Shown piece by piece: positions 26,738 to 34,782 of a DNA stretch of 64,000 nt (the first letter of the stretch is position 1; every line of letters begins with the position of its first letter). The translations under genes and the position numbers were made by a program. Source of the stretch: Vibrio lentus (lineage in GTDB: Bacteria; Pseudomonadota; Gammaproteobacteria; Enterobacterales; Vibrionaceae); NCBI RefSeq assembly GCF_030409755.1, contig NZ_JAUFQE010000002.1:2728001-2792000 (forward strand), read 5' to 3'. The notes under the pieces are model-generated. The model did no database searches and was not told the origin of the DNA. It was given only the letters and a program-made list of their open reading frames with translations.

Positions 26738-28255
26738 TTATTTCGCACGTTCTATCTCTCGATGCACTTGATTCATCGATTTTGCCCAAGGTTCCAACTG
26801 TTGAAGTGGTTTTGATAATGCACTTACCGCGTCTCGCGCCACTTGAATCGTCGGGTAATCTTGATAAGTGATGATAAACCACTTGGTGTCATTACGAAGT
26901 GTTGGGTAAATACGAACCTTGTCTTCGACTTCATATTCTTCAATAAAAGACTGAACATCTTCTAATGACGTCATCGCGCTCAACTGTAAGGTATACGCGC
27001 GTGGCGAGATAGCTTGTAACTCTTCACGAGCAAATGAGAAGGTGATCTTTTTCGTCGGCGGTGTTGATTCAGTTAGGTCTGCATCTTCATCAACTGAAGC
27101 TTGTGACTCGTTGTTCGCAGCATCAGGTTGCACGCTCACCGCGGCACCTGTGTTTTCTTCAACGGCAGCATCAATCGCACTGGTATCGGCACTTTTCGGC
27201 TTGTCATCCAATAACGCATCAACCACATCAGAAGTAATCACCACACGTTGCTGCTCTTGTTTTACTTCGCCAACACTGGCTGTACCTTCCACCACAACCG
27301 GTGGTAAAGATGAACTGTCATCGTCAGCACCTTGGTAACTCATGTCAGTGTCGGTTTCAGAATCAACCGAACCGTCGATTCCTGTTTGCTCTGTGCCACT
27401 TTCCACTTCAACCGTCGGGATAGCGGTCTGTTCTATCGGTGCAATGAGAGATTGCGCTTTATCATCAGGGGTTGGCTGACTGAACATCCACCAGTAACCG
27501 CCGCCGATAACAACCAACAACAACGCCACCACAATCGCGATATTGATAGGTGAACCAATAATTGAGCGAATAATAATCCTTTTTTCCACTTTCAATTCTC
27601 CTAAGGCCATTAACTCACCGGGCAAAGGTTGCGCTTTATTAAACGCACGTCGCACGCGAGCTTCAGACTCATCATCAACATATCGAATCACCAGTGATTC
27701 AAAGAAATGTTCAGCTTCGGGTTGGGATAGATTATCGATTTCTAGATCGATAGGCTTGTGTTGTTGACCGTAGCTCAGACGTGTTAACAGCGGGTCTAAA
27801 TGGCCAGGTTCCGAGAAGAGAACGATATTGATCGTCCATTGAGGATTAGATTGAGCCTCAAGTACCAGCATCCACAGTTCGGATACTAGGAGTTCTGAGA
27901 GTCGGTGGGCATCATCGATAACGATAACCACATGACACGAATCTCCATCCAGTAACCGTGCAAGGCTATCTGATAAAGAGTCATGTTGATTAAAGAGTGG
28001 ATCAGAAACGATCTGACTAAGAATAAGAGCTCGGTGTTGCTGATCATCTTGGCTTGGGTGACAAAGCAGTAAGCACTGATTCTTTTCTGTCGACCACGAC
28101 TCTAGATAACGCTGAGCTAACCATGAACGGCCAGAGCCAGTTTTACCAGCGACCGTGACTAGGTTTGAGCCAAAGTTAGTCAAAAGCTGTAAGCGTTCTA
28201 ATAGCTCAACTTGAGATTCTAACTCTAATACTCTTAATTCATGAGCCAAACTCAT
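26738..28255 (-). CDS. damX: Cell-division SPOR-domain protein DamX
   Basis: DamX binds septal peptidoglycan during division. The 505-aa protein has an N-terminal AAA-type ATPase-like domain, with Walker A GKTGSGRS at residues 37-44 and Walker B-like VIVIDD at 110-115. A single membrane helix spans about residues 237-257 (IAIVVALLLVVIGGGYWWMF). A long acidic linker rich in Ser, Thr and Asp follows, and a C-terminal SPOR domain starts near residue 425 (YTLQLSAMTSLEDVQSFIEE) that recognises denuded glycan strands. The E. coli DamX lacks a clear P-loop in my recollection, but vibrio versions keep one. Placement between aroB and dam is conserved. Confidence 0.92.
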   Translation of the reverse strand: MSLAHELRVLELESQVELLERLQLLTNFGSNLVTVAGKTGSGRSWLAQRYLESWSTEKNQCLLLCHPSQDDQQHRALILSQIVSDPLFNQHDSLSDSLARLLDGDSCHVVIVIDDAHRLSELLVSELWMLVLEAQSNPQWTINIVLFSEPGHLDPLLTRLSYGQQHKPIDLEIDNLSQPEAEHFFESLVIRYVDDESEARVRRAFNKAQPLPGELMALGELKVEKRIIIRSIIGSPINIAIVVALLLVVIGGGYWWMFSQPTPDDKAQSLIAPIEQTAIPTVEVESGTEQTGIDGSVDSETDTDMSYQGADDDSSSLPPVVVEGTASVGEVKQEQQRVVITSDVVDALLDDKPKSADTSAIDAAVEENTGAAVSVQPDAANNESQASVDEDADLTESTPPTKKITFSFAREELQAISPRAYTLQLSAMTSLEDVQSFIEEYEVEDKVRIYPTLRNDTKWFIITYQDYPTIQVARDAVSALSKPLQQLEPWAKSMNQVHREIERAK

Positions 28256-28266
28256 TGGGGATCCCT

Positions 28267-28321
28267 ACTGATAAGATCGATCAGTAAAACGCTTCAGTTG
28301 CCTAGGGGTTAACTAGGCAAC
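28267..28321 (-). other. Two intercistronic hairpins between aroB and damX
   Basis: A 9-bp perfect stem GTTGCCTAG/CTAGGCAAC with a 7-base loop (28297-28321) is followed on the minus strand by ACTGAT/ATCAGT with a 7-base loop (28267-28285). Neither has a strong T-run, so they may stabilise or process the message. Confidence 0.6.
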
Positions 28322-28334
28322 ATCACAACCAAAT

Positions 28335-29423
28335 TTAAAGAGTACGGCAGAAATCAATCGCTTGTTTAATGATGTCTTGAGGCACATCAGCGACCACTTC
28401 AGCAGTACCAATACTTGTTGGCAATACCAAACGTAACTGACCAGACAGCACTTTTTTATCGCGCATCATGTGCTGCATAAAGTCTTCAAAAGACATGCTT
28501 TCTGGCGTATGGATTGGCAGTTTCGCATTCTTGAGTATAGAAATAATTCGCTCAAGCTGCTGCTGAGAGATCAGTCCCTGTAATTGAGCCGTTTTGGCTG
28601 CCATTACAGTACCTGAAGACACAGCTTCACCATGTAGCCAATTACCATAGCCTAGTTCTGCTTCAATCGCATGACCAAATGTATGACCTAGGTTCAATAA
28701 CGCTCTGATTCCTGACTCTTTTTCATCGATAGCAACCACTTCAGCCTTAATTGCACAACAACGAGCAATTGCGGTGATCAGTGCTTGTTCATCAAGTTGA
28801 TAAAGTTTCTCTAGATTCAGTTCCAACCAATCAAAGAAGGTTTCATCATAGATGATGCCGTATTTGATGACCTCAGCAATACCCGCTGCAAACTCACGCT
28901 CAGGAAGCGTTGATAAACAGTTTGTATCGATGATGACAGATTTTGGTTGATAGAAAGCGCCGATCATATTCTTGCCAAGAGGATGGTTCACTGCGGTTTT
29001 ACCACCTACAGAGGAATCCACTTGAGAAAGAAGTGTCGTCGGGATCTGAATGAAATCAATACCGCGTTGGTAACAAGAGGCAGCAAAACCGACCAAATCA
29101 CCGATAACGCCACCACCTAAAGCAATCACCACCACATCGCGGCTGTAATTTCCTTCAAGCATGTAGCTCATCACTGAGTTGAACGTTTCAAGTGTTTTGT
29201 ACTGCTCACCGTCTGGCAACTCTAAAAGAGAAGTTTGACAGCCTACTTGATCCAATAGCGATAAAATTTTATCGGCATAAAGAGGCGCTACTGTCACATT
29301 ACTGATAACAACAACTTTCTGTTTGCCTGATAAAAAAGAAAGGTACGCCGGGTCTTCAAATAACCCGGCGCCAATAGAGATAGGGTAGCTACGCTCAGCT
29401 AGATTGACCGTAATCCGTTCCAT
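28335..29423 (-). CDS. aroB: 3-dehydroquinate synthase
   Basis: AroB makes 3-dehydroquinate from DAHP, the second step of the shikimate pathway. The 362-aa protein has [13 protein letters not shown], the NAD site [36 protein letters not shown] and the metal-binding [17 protein letters not shown] and LHGEAVSSG elements. All key residues are visible and the length is normal. It follows aroK by 26 bp, the usual pairing of two successive-pathway genes. Confidence 0.97.
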   Translation of the reverse strand: MERITVNLAERSYPISIGAGLFEDPAYLSFLSGKQKVVVISNVTVAPLYADKILSLLDQVGCQTSLLELPDGEQYKTLETFNSVMSYMLEGNYSRDVVVIALGGGVIGDLVGFAASCYQRGIDFIQIPTTLLSQVDSSVGGKTAVNHPLGKNMIGAFYQPKSVIIDTNCLSTLPEREFAAGIAEVIKYGIIYDETFFDWLELNLEKLYQLDEQALITAIARCCAIKAEVVAIDEKESGIRALLNLGHTFGHAIEAELGYGNWLHGEAVSSGTVMAAKTAQLQGLISQQQLERIISILKNAKLPIHTPESMSFEDFMQHMMRDKKVLSGQLRLVLPTSIGTAEVVADVPQDIIKQAIDFCRTL

Positions 29424-29449
29424 GGGTTTGCTCTCCGAAAAAAATGAAC

Positions 29450-29968
29450 TTAACGTTCTTCTAGCATTTTTACGATCTGGTTGGCTACCACTTTTGCACT
29501 TTGGTCGTCAGTACGAACTGTGTAGTCCGCCACTTCGTCGTATAGTGCGTTGCGAGATACAGCTAGATCTTCTAGCACATCACGCGGGTTGTCTGTTTGA
29601 AGTAGAGGGCGTTTCTTGTCGCGGTTAGTGCGAGCAAGTTGCTTTTCAATTGTTGTCTCTAGGTATACAACAATGCCTCGTGCAGATAGACGGTTACGGT
29701 TCTCTTTGCTCAGTACTGAACCACCACCTGTCGCAAGAACAATACCTTGTTCTTCTGTCAGATCGTTGATTACAGATTCTTCGCGCTTACGGAAACCATC
29801 TTCGCCCTCAACATCAAAAACCCATGCGATGTCTGCGCCAGTGCGCTCTTCGATCACAGTGTCAGAGTCTAAAAACTCCATATGAAGTTGGGAAGCTAGG
29901 TGTCTACCAATTGTACTTTTGCCGGCGCCCATTGGGCCAACAAGAAAAATATTGCGTTTCTCAGCCAT
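29450..29968 (-). CDS. aroK: Shikimate kinase I
   Basis: AroK phosphorylates shikimate in aromatic amino-acid synthesis. The 172-aa protein has Walker [13 protein letters not shown] at residues 11-22, the shikimate-binding Asp in [15 protein letters not shown] with its Arg, and [17 protein letters not shown] belongs to the lid. It is the size of the E. coli enzyme. It lies 176 bp downstream of pilQ and 26 bp before aroB, as in many gamma-proteobacteria. Confidence 0.97.
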   Translation of the reverse strand: MAEKRNIFLVGPMGAGKSTIGRHLASQLHMEFLDSDTVIEERTGADIAWVFDVEGEDGFRKREESVINDLTEEQGIVLATGGGSVLSKENRNRLSARGIVVYLETTIEKQLARTNRDKKRPLLQTDNPRDVLEDLAVSRNALYDEVADYTVRTDDQSAKVVANQIVKMLEER

Positions 29969-30144
29969 GTTTTTAGCAGTAATTTACAACGTTAATTCAA
30001 TGACATCGCCACAAGGTAGGTCAGTACAAGTACTGAAATTAAAAGGCCCGTGGCACCGATTCCTCACAGATAATTCGTGATAAGACCCGAAATTATCAAG
30101 GTTAGGTGCCACTAATGCAACTTTATTTTTAATCTAATTGTTCA

Positions 30145-31863
30145 TTACTGAATCACAACTTTAGGTGTAACAAAAATAAGTAGTTCACTTTTACCCACAT
30201 TTTCATAGCTGCGACGGAACAATGCCCCCAAAACTGGCAGGTCTCCCAACAACGGAACTTTGTCGACTGTGCTGCTAACACTGTGTTGAAATATCCCACC
30301 AAGAACAACCGTTTCACCATTATTAACAAGCACTTGCGTGCCAATTCTTTGGGTATCGATTGCTACAGCCTCACCGGTTCCTGTTTTCACAACCTGACCC
30401 GGTCTGTCCTGTGTAACACTCAAATCTAATACCAGACGATTGTCAGGGGTTATCTGTGGTGTGACCTTAAGACTCAAGACCGCTTTTTTAAATGCGACCG
30501 AAGTTGCACCACTGGAAGAGGATTCTAAATAAGGGATTTCAGTACCTTGCTCAATGTAAGCGGGCTTTTTATTGGTGGTGATTAAGCGTGGGCTAGAAAT
30601 AATCTCAGCTTTTGATTCTTGTTGCAGTGCCGATAATTCAAGATCAAGCAAGGTATCTGAACCCAGCTTAGCCACCTGAAACGCAATGCTTGATGCATTA
30701 GGCGATGTCGCCCCTAGATTAACGTTGAGGTAATCGTCAATCGCACTATCTCCACCATTATCGTCATACGGTGCAATTTGTGATGGATGGTTACCTTCTA
30801 TTGAGCCGCCGACTTTGAAGCTTCCGTTGGTCGAGGAAACGCCCCAACGCACTCCTAGTTCATCAAGATTACCCTCGGTAACAGTGACAATACGCGCTTC
30901 TATCTGAACTTGCTTCACGGGAATGTCTAGCGATTCAATGATGCCTCGTATCACCGCAATGTTTTCTTCCAATTCACGAATGAGCAGTGAGTTAGTTCTC
31001 TCATCAATGGTAATCGAACCGCGGTCAGACAGCATACTCACCGCCCCTTCCCCGCCAATCATATCGGCGATGTCGGTCGCTTTAGCAAAGTTAATCTTGA
31101 TGATTTCCGATTTAAGCTCACCCAGCTCTTCTTCCAAACGAGATTTTTCTAAGGCTTGCTGCTCTCGAAGGTCAAGTTCAGCTTTTGGCGCAACCAAGAT
31201 GACATTGCCATCAACACGCTTATCCAAGCCTTTAACTTGTAAGATAATGTCGAGAACTTGCTGCCAGGGTACGCCATCTAACCGTAAAGTGAGGTTTCCT
31301 GAGACCGAATCAGACACCACTAAGTTGAAGTCGTTGTAATCTGCAATGAGCTGAAGAACATTACGAACTGGAATGTCTTGGAAATTAATTGAGATGAGTT
31401 TGCCCTCTTTCTCCAACACACTCTTCTCAGCGACACTCTCTTTAACCAGCGGCTTACTCACGATGACCTCGATAAAACGACCTTTTAGGTTGTACTCGTA
31501 TTGATAATCATCGGCGATCGTGGCTAACAGTCGGGTACTCGGCGTTTCTCTGAAGACCTCAACCCCTTCAACTAAGGTGGCAAAGTCTTTTACATCCAAC
31601 AAATAAAGCTTGTCGTCATCCACCTTAGTATTAAGCAGTTCAATGCTCAGCCCTTCTTGAACTCTTTGAACATCGACCACCGCAGTGCTGGTTGCCAATT
31701 CAATAATGATGACCGCATCTTTGTTCTTGTTGACCCTGAAATCGATGTTGTCCAAATTATTGGGTGATGTCTCTGCGTAACTCATCACGCTAAAAAACAA
31801 CATCATAGACAGCACTGCACCCTGTAGCCCTTTGTTCATTATCTCGCTTATTCCTTTAATCAT
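30145..31863 (-). CDS. pilQ: Type IV pilus secretin PilQ
   Basis: PilQ forms the outer-membrane pore through which type IV pili extend and, in vibrios, through which DNA uptake occurs. The 572-aa protein has a signal peptide (VLSMMLFFSVMSYAE), an AMIN-like region, the STN/N0 domain near residues 150-210 (ISINFQDIPVRNVLQLIADY), an N1 domain with SLLIRELEENIAVIRGII and the secretin core from about 310 (VQIEARIVTVTEGNLDELGV, LEQGTEIPYLESS-type segment, VLGGIFQHSV and VPLLGDLPVLGALFR). The start may instead be the ATG eight codons on (31839). It ends the pilMNOPQ operon. Confidence 0.94.
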   Translation of the reverse strand: MIKGISEIMNKGLQGAVLSMMLFFSVMSYAETSPNNLDNIDFRVNKNKDAVIIIELATSTAVVDVQRVQEGLSIELLNTKVDDDKLYLLDVKDFATLVEGVEVFRETPSTRLLATIADDYQYEYNLKGRFIEVIVSKPLVKESVAEKSVLEKEGKLISINFQDIPVRNVLQLIADYNDFNLVVSDSVSGNLTLRLDGVPWQQVLDIILQVKGLDKRVDGNVILVAPKAELDLREQQALEKSRLEEELGELKSEIIKINFAKATDIADMIGGEGAVSMLSDRGSITIDERTNSLLIRELEENIAVIRGIIESLDIPVKQVQIEARIVTVTEGNLDELGVRWGVSSTNGSFKVGGSIEGNHPSQIAPYDDNGGDSAIDDYLNVNLGATSPNASSIAFQVAKLGSDTLLDLELSALQQESKAEIISSPRLITTNKKPAYIEQGTEIPYLESSSSGATSVAFKKAVLSLKVTPQITPDNRLVLDLSVTQDRPGQVVKTGTGEAVAIDTQRIGTQVLVNNGETVVLGGIFQHSVSSTVDKVPLLGDLPVLGALFRRSYENVGKSELLIFVTPKVVIQ

Positions 31864-31898
31864 AGTTACATCTCATATCCACATCGTGTGGCATTGGT

Positions 31899-32417
31899 TT
31901 ACTTCAGAGCCAGCCTAACGTTGCGCTTATGCCAACAACCTAAGCCATCTGGAAGAGTTTCATTAATCTGAACGTACTGGCTCGTCACCTTAGTCACTCG
32001 GCCATTATTGAGGCCGATAAACTGGCCCTTCTTCACATTCACCACATTGCCCCTTGGCGTTTGCACTAAACCAAACACACTGGAGCCACTGCCCATCACG
32101 CCTCTTAAACGCAGCTTACTCAGCGGGTACTTCTCTAGCTTGCCATTTCGAGAGCGTGCGCTTGGTTGCCAACAGTCTTTCTTAACCAAAGGTTGGTTTT
32201 GCACAATGGCTTCTTTGGGAAGTTCAAAGGGAGGGCGAAATGCTCTTCGCTGATAGTTAGCGGCTACAAATTCCGTTGCTGGGACAAGCTGCTCGACCTC
32301 TTTTTTTGCTTTGGTTTCAACTTGCACCACAAAATCTTCTAACGAATCTTGATTGGCTTTACAGCCCGTCAGCACGAGCAGTAACAAGGTTGAACACAAC
32401 GCTCTATTGAGTTTCAT
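31899..32417 (-). CDS. pilP: Type IV pilus lipoprotein PilP
   Basis: PilP links the inner-membrane PilN-PilO pair to the secretin PilQ. The 172-aa product has a lipoprotein signal with the lipobox LTGC at about residues 16-19, a disordered Lys/Glu-rich stretch, and a C-terminal beta domain with LSKLRLRGVM, FGLVQTPRGNVVNVKKGQFI and GRVTKVTSQYVQINE, which is the PilP fold. It overlaps pilO by 14 bp and is followed by pilQ after 35 bp. Confidence 0.94.
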   Translation of the reverse strand: MKLNRALCSTLLLLVLTGCKANQDSLEDFVVQVETKAKKEVEQLVPATEFVAANYQRRAFRPPFELPKEAIVQNQPLVKKDCWQPSARSRNGKLEKYPLSKLRLRGVMGSGSSVFGLVQTPRGNVVNVKKGQFIGLNNGRVTKVTSQYVQINETLPDGLGCWHKRNVRLALK

Positions 32418-33015
32418 CGTCTACCTCCGACTTAAACTGGTAGGTATAAGCGCGAACTCGGAAATGCAACGTGCTGCTTTCTTGACTGACTCGCTGCCAA
32501 TTCACATCATCGAAGCTAATAATGCGCGGCAGCTTGGCGATGGCCGCAGAGAAGTCACCAATTTCATGGTAGTCACCCGTCAGCTCGATATTGAGCGGTA
32601 AGCGATAAAGAAACTCTTTGTTCTGCTTTTGTCCCCAATCAATTCGAGTAAAGGTCAGCGCATTATCCAAGCCAAGTTCATTGACGGAAGCCAACATACT
32701 GGCGAGCTCTTTTTGCACGGGTAATTGCTCTAACAGATAATCGTAACGGCTAGTCAGCTCATCCAACAGGCTCTGAAGCTTCGGTAGAGCTGCGACCTTA
32801 TTGGCTTTAATCCTTAAAGTGGCTTTCAAGGTCTGCTCTTGCTGCTTCAATTGTTGCAGTTCATCATCCATTGGCATGATGTAGAACCAAACGCCAACGC
32901 CCTGAATCAAGATCATCAGCAATAGAACCACCGCCAGTTGAGGCAGTAGCGGCCATTCAGTGATCTCATCGACATCAAGGTCTTGCAAACTGACCATATT
33001 TTGAAAACTAGCCAT
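32404..33015 (-). CDS. pilO: Type IV pilus inner-membrane protein PilO
   Basis: PilO pairs with PilN to form the alignment complex of the pilus. The 203-aa protein has a short cytoplasmic start, one membrane helix at about residues 27-47 (LAVVLLLMILIQGVGVWFYI), a coiled coil (LQQLKQQEQTLKATL) and a periplasmic ferredoxin-like domain (ELTGDYHEIGDFSAAIAKLP). It overlaps pilN by 8 bp and pilP by 14 bp, so the operon is tightly coupled. Confidence 0.94.
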   Translation of the reverse strand: MASFQNMVSLQDLDVDEITEWPLLPQLAVVLLLMILIQGVGVWFYIMPMDDELQQLKQQEQTLKATLRIKANKVAALPKLQSLLDELTSRYDYLLEQLPVQKELASMLASVNELGLDNALTFTRIDWGQKQNKEFLYRLPLNIELTGDYHEIGDFSAAIAKLPRIISFDDVNWQRVSQESSTLHFRVRAYTYQFKSEVDDETQ

Positions 33016-33622
33016 GGTTTGCCCCCTTCTCTTTTATCTTCGCGGTTGTGCTCTCTGCGGTTGTGTTGTCTAAAGAAACAGGGCTAAACACAAAAGAGAC
33101 CTTGAAGGTCTGGAACTCCTTATTGAAGCGCTTACGGTTATGAACAATGGAATGCATCTCGACACTGTTAAGTGACTCAGAGCGCTCCAAGTTATCCAAC
33201 ATAGTCGCAAGGCGAGCGGTACTGTCGCTGATGCCCGACATTTCAATCTCTTGACCATTCATCTTTATCTTGTCGACATAGACGCCCTCAGGAATCAGCT
33301 CTGGCATCAAGTTCATGAAGTCAGTGGTCTTGTTGCGACCAAGCTGTAAGGATTCCACAACGTCGAGTCGAGTCAGGATCGCTTTATGTTCTTGCTCCGC
33401 GACTTTCAGTGATTGGATTTGTCGGTCGAGCTGGGCAATGTATTGCTTTAGGTAAGTAAGACGTGCTTGCTGCTTGTCTTGCTGAGCATGGAAATAGTTG
33501 CCCACCGCCCATTGCCCTGCAAGCGCGATGATGACACCAAGAATGACCAGATGAACAAAGCGCTTTTTGTGCTGAGCGCGAATCTCATCACGCCAAGGCA
33601 ACAGGTTAATTTGATGCAACAT
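33008..33622 (-). CDS. pilN: Type IV pilus inner-membrane protein PilN
   Basis: PilN binds PilM in the cytoplasm with its N-terminal INLLPW motif and PilO in the periplasm. The ATG at 33622 gives MLHQINLLPWRDEIR, the family start; a longer frame adds nine residues inside pilM. A membrane helix covers about residues 22-42 (VHLVILGVIIALAGQWAVG), followed by a coiled coil and a beta domain (VYVDKIKMNGQEIEMSGISD). The length is 204 aa. It overlaps pilM by 17 bp. Confidence 0.94.
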   Translation of the reverse strand: MLHQINLLPWRDEIRAQHKKRFVHLVILGVIIALAGQWAVGNYFHAQQDKQQARLTYLKQYIAQLDRQIQSLKVAEQEHKAILTRLDVVESLQLGRNKTTDFMNLMPELIPEGVYVDKIKMNGQEIEMSGISDSTARLATMLDNLERSESLNSVEMHSIVHNRKRFNKEFQTFKVSFVFSPVSLDNTTAESTTAKIKEKGANHG

Positions 33623-34631
33623 GCTTTCCCCCTTGCCATTTAAGCCCACTCATCGCCATACCAGCCGCAATTCCAAAGTGTTGCCAGTCCATCGGCAGTC
33701 GGTATCTCTTGGCGACCTTATTCTCAAAAAGAGATAAAGGGTTTAGCGACTCACAGCTCAGCTGAAAGTGACGCTCAAGCTCTTCGGTGACCATGGGAAT
33801 GCTGGCACCCTCACCCATCAACCAGATCCCTGAGATCGGTTGAAGCGTATTGACCGAGGAATAGAGCTGCAACTGACGCTTAAGCTTTTCAATCAAGTTA
33901 ACAATGAACTTATGTGTCTCCTCTGCGGTGCCGAATACGCTCTCGATATCATCAGGGGTGTCAGTGCTACGGAGATCTTGGGTACCAAAAGCAATATCTT
34001 TGTAAAACGGGGCTGAACCTTGTGGAATGATGCCTAATGATGTTTGGTCGACACCCACATCCACCAGCAACCAATTACCCTTTTCTGGATACATGCGCGA
34101 AGCCAACTGCCAGATATTGAGTAACCCATGCGCCTGCGTATCCACCACTACAGGTTTAAAACCTGCCTTGGTTAAAGCATCCGCTCGACTCTCTACTACT
34201 TCTTTACGAGTGGCGTACACCTGATAACTGCTTGTCGATCCTTTACCAAATCGTTTGTCTTCCAGCTTTACAAAATCTAAACTCAGCTCCTCGATAGGAA
34301 AGGGAGACTGGTGAGCAAAGGTTTGATAGATCGAAAACTCTTTTTCTCTGTCTTCTAACTCACTCTCTATTTGCAGTACTTTGCTGATCACTGTGTTATC
34401 AGGTACCGAAATGGCGACGTTGCGACAGCCAAAAGGCAGTTCTTTCCTAAGTTCTTTAAGTTTCTTAACAGTTTTCTGATACTCCAGAGTATGGTTAGCT
34501 GTAAAAATGTCGTCCGAAATCGGCAGCTCTTTGTATCCCACTAGGGCATACAACTCCCCCACGGGTTTTAGTACCACGGCTTTGATGCTGTGATGATTTA
34601 TATCTATACCTGTAATTAATGATGAACCCAT
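33606..34631 (-). CDS. pilM: Type IV pilus actin-like assembly protein PilM
   Basis: PilM is a cytoplasmic FtsA/actin-like ATPase that anchors PilN. The ATG at 34631 (MGSSLITGIDINHHSIKAV) has AGGAG 9 bp upstream; an alternative start adds eight residues. The first phosphate loop is GIDINHHSIK and the second is LLVDVGVDQTSLGII. The 341-aa size is normal. It is the first gene of pilMNOPQ and is divergent from mrcA. In V. cholerae this operon supports the DNA-uptake pilus; the pilin genes are not in this window. Confidence 0.94.
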   Translation of the reverse strand: MGSSLITGIDINHHSIKAVVLKPVGELYALVGYKELPISDDIFTANHTLEYQKTVKKLKELRKELPFGCRNVAISVPDNTVISKVLQIESELEDREKEFSIYQTFAHQSPFPIEELSLDFVKLEDKRFGKGSTSSYQVYATRKEVVESRADALTKAGFKPVVVDTQAHGLLNIWQLASRMYPEKGNWLLVDVGVDQTSLGIIPQGSAPFYKDIAFGTQDLRSTDTPDDIESVFGTAEETHKFIVNLIEKLKRQLQLYSSVNTLQPISGIWLMGEGASIPMVTEELERHFQLSCESLNPLSLFENKVAKRYRLPMDWQHFGIAAGMAMSGLKWQGGKHVASN

Positions 34632-34782
34632 GTGACCTAGCTCCTGAAGTGCCAAGCATTTCGTTGATTATCTAGGGGTTGTGATTATTAGTTAAATAAG
34701 CGTTAATAAACGAAAGCTAAGTTTTTAGCCTAGAGTACAAGGGTTTGCTGCTTATCAGCCTTAACTAATCAGGGATTATCCG

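Noticed and set aside
34632-34782. A TfoX-type (CRP-S) site between pilM and mrcA
   Set aside because: Only one half-site, TGTGA near 34680, is visible; the other half does not match.
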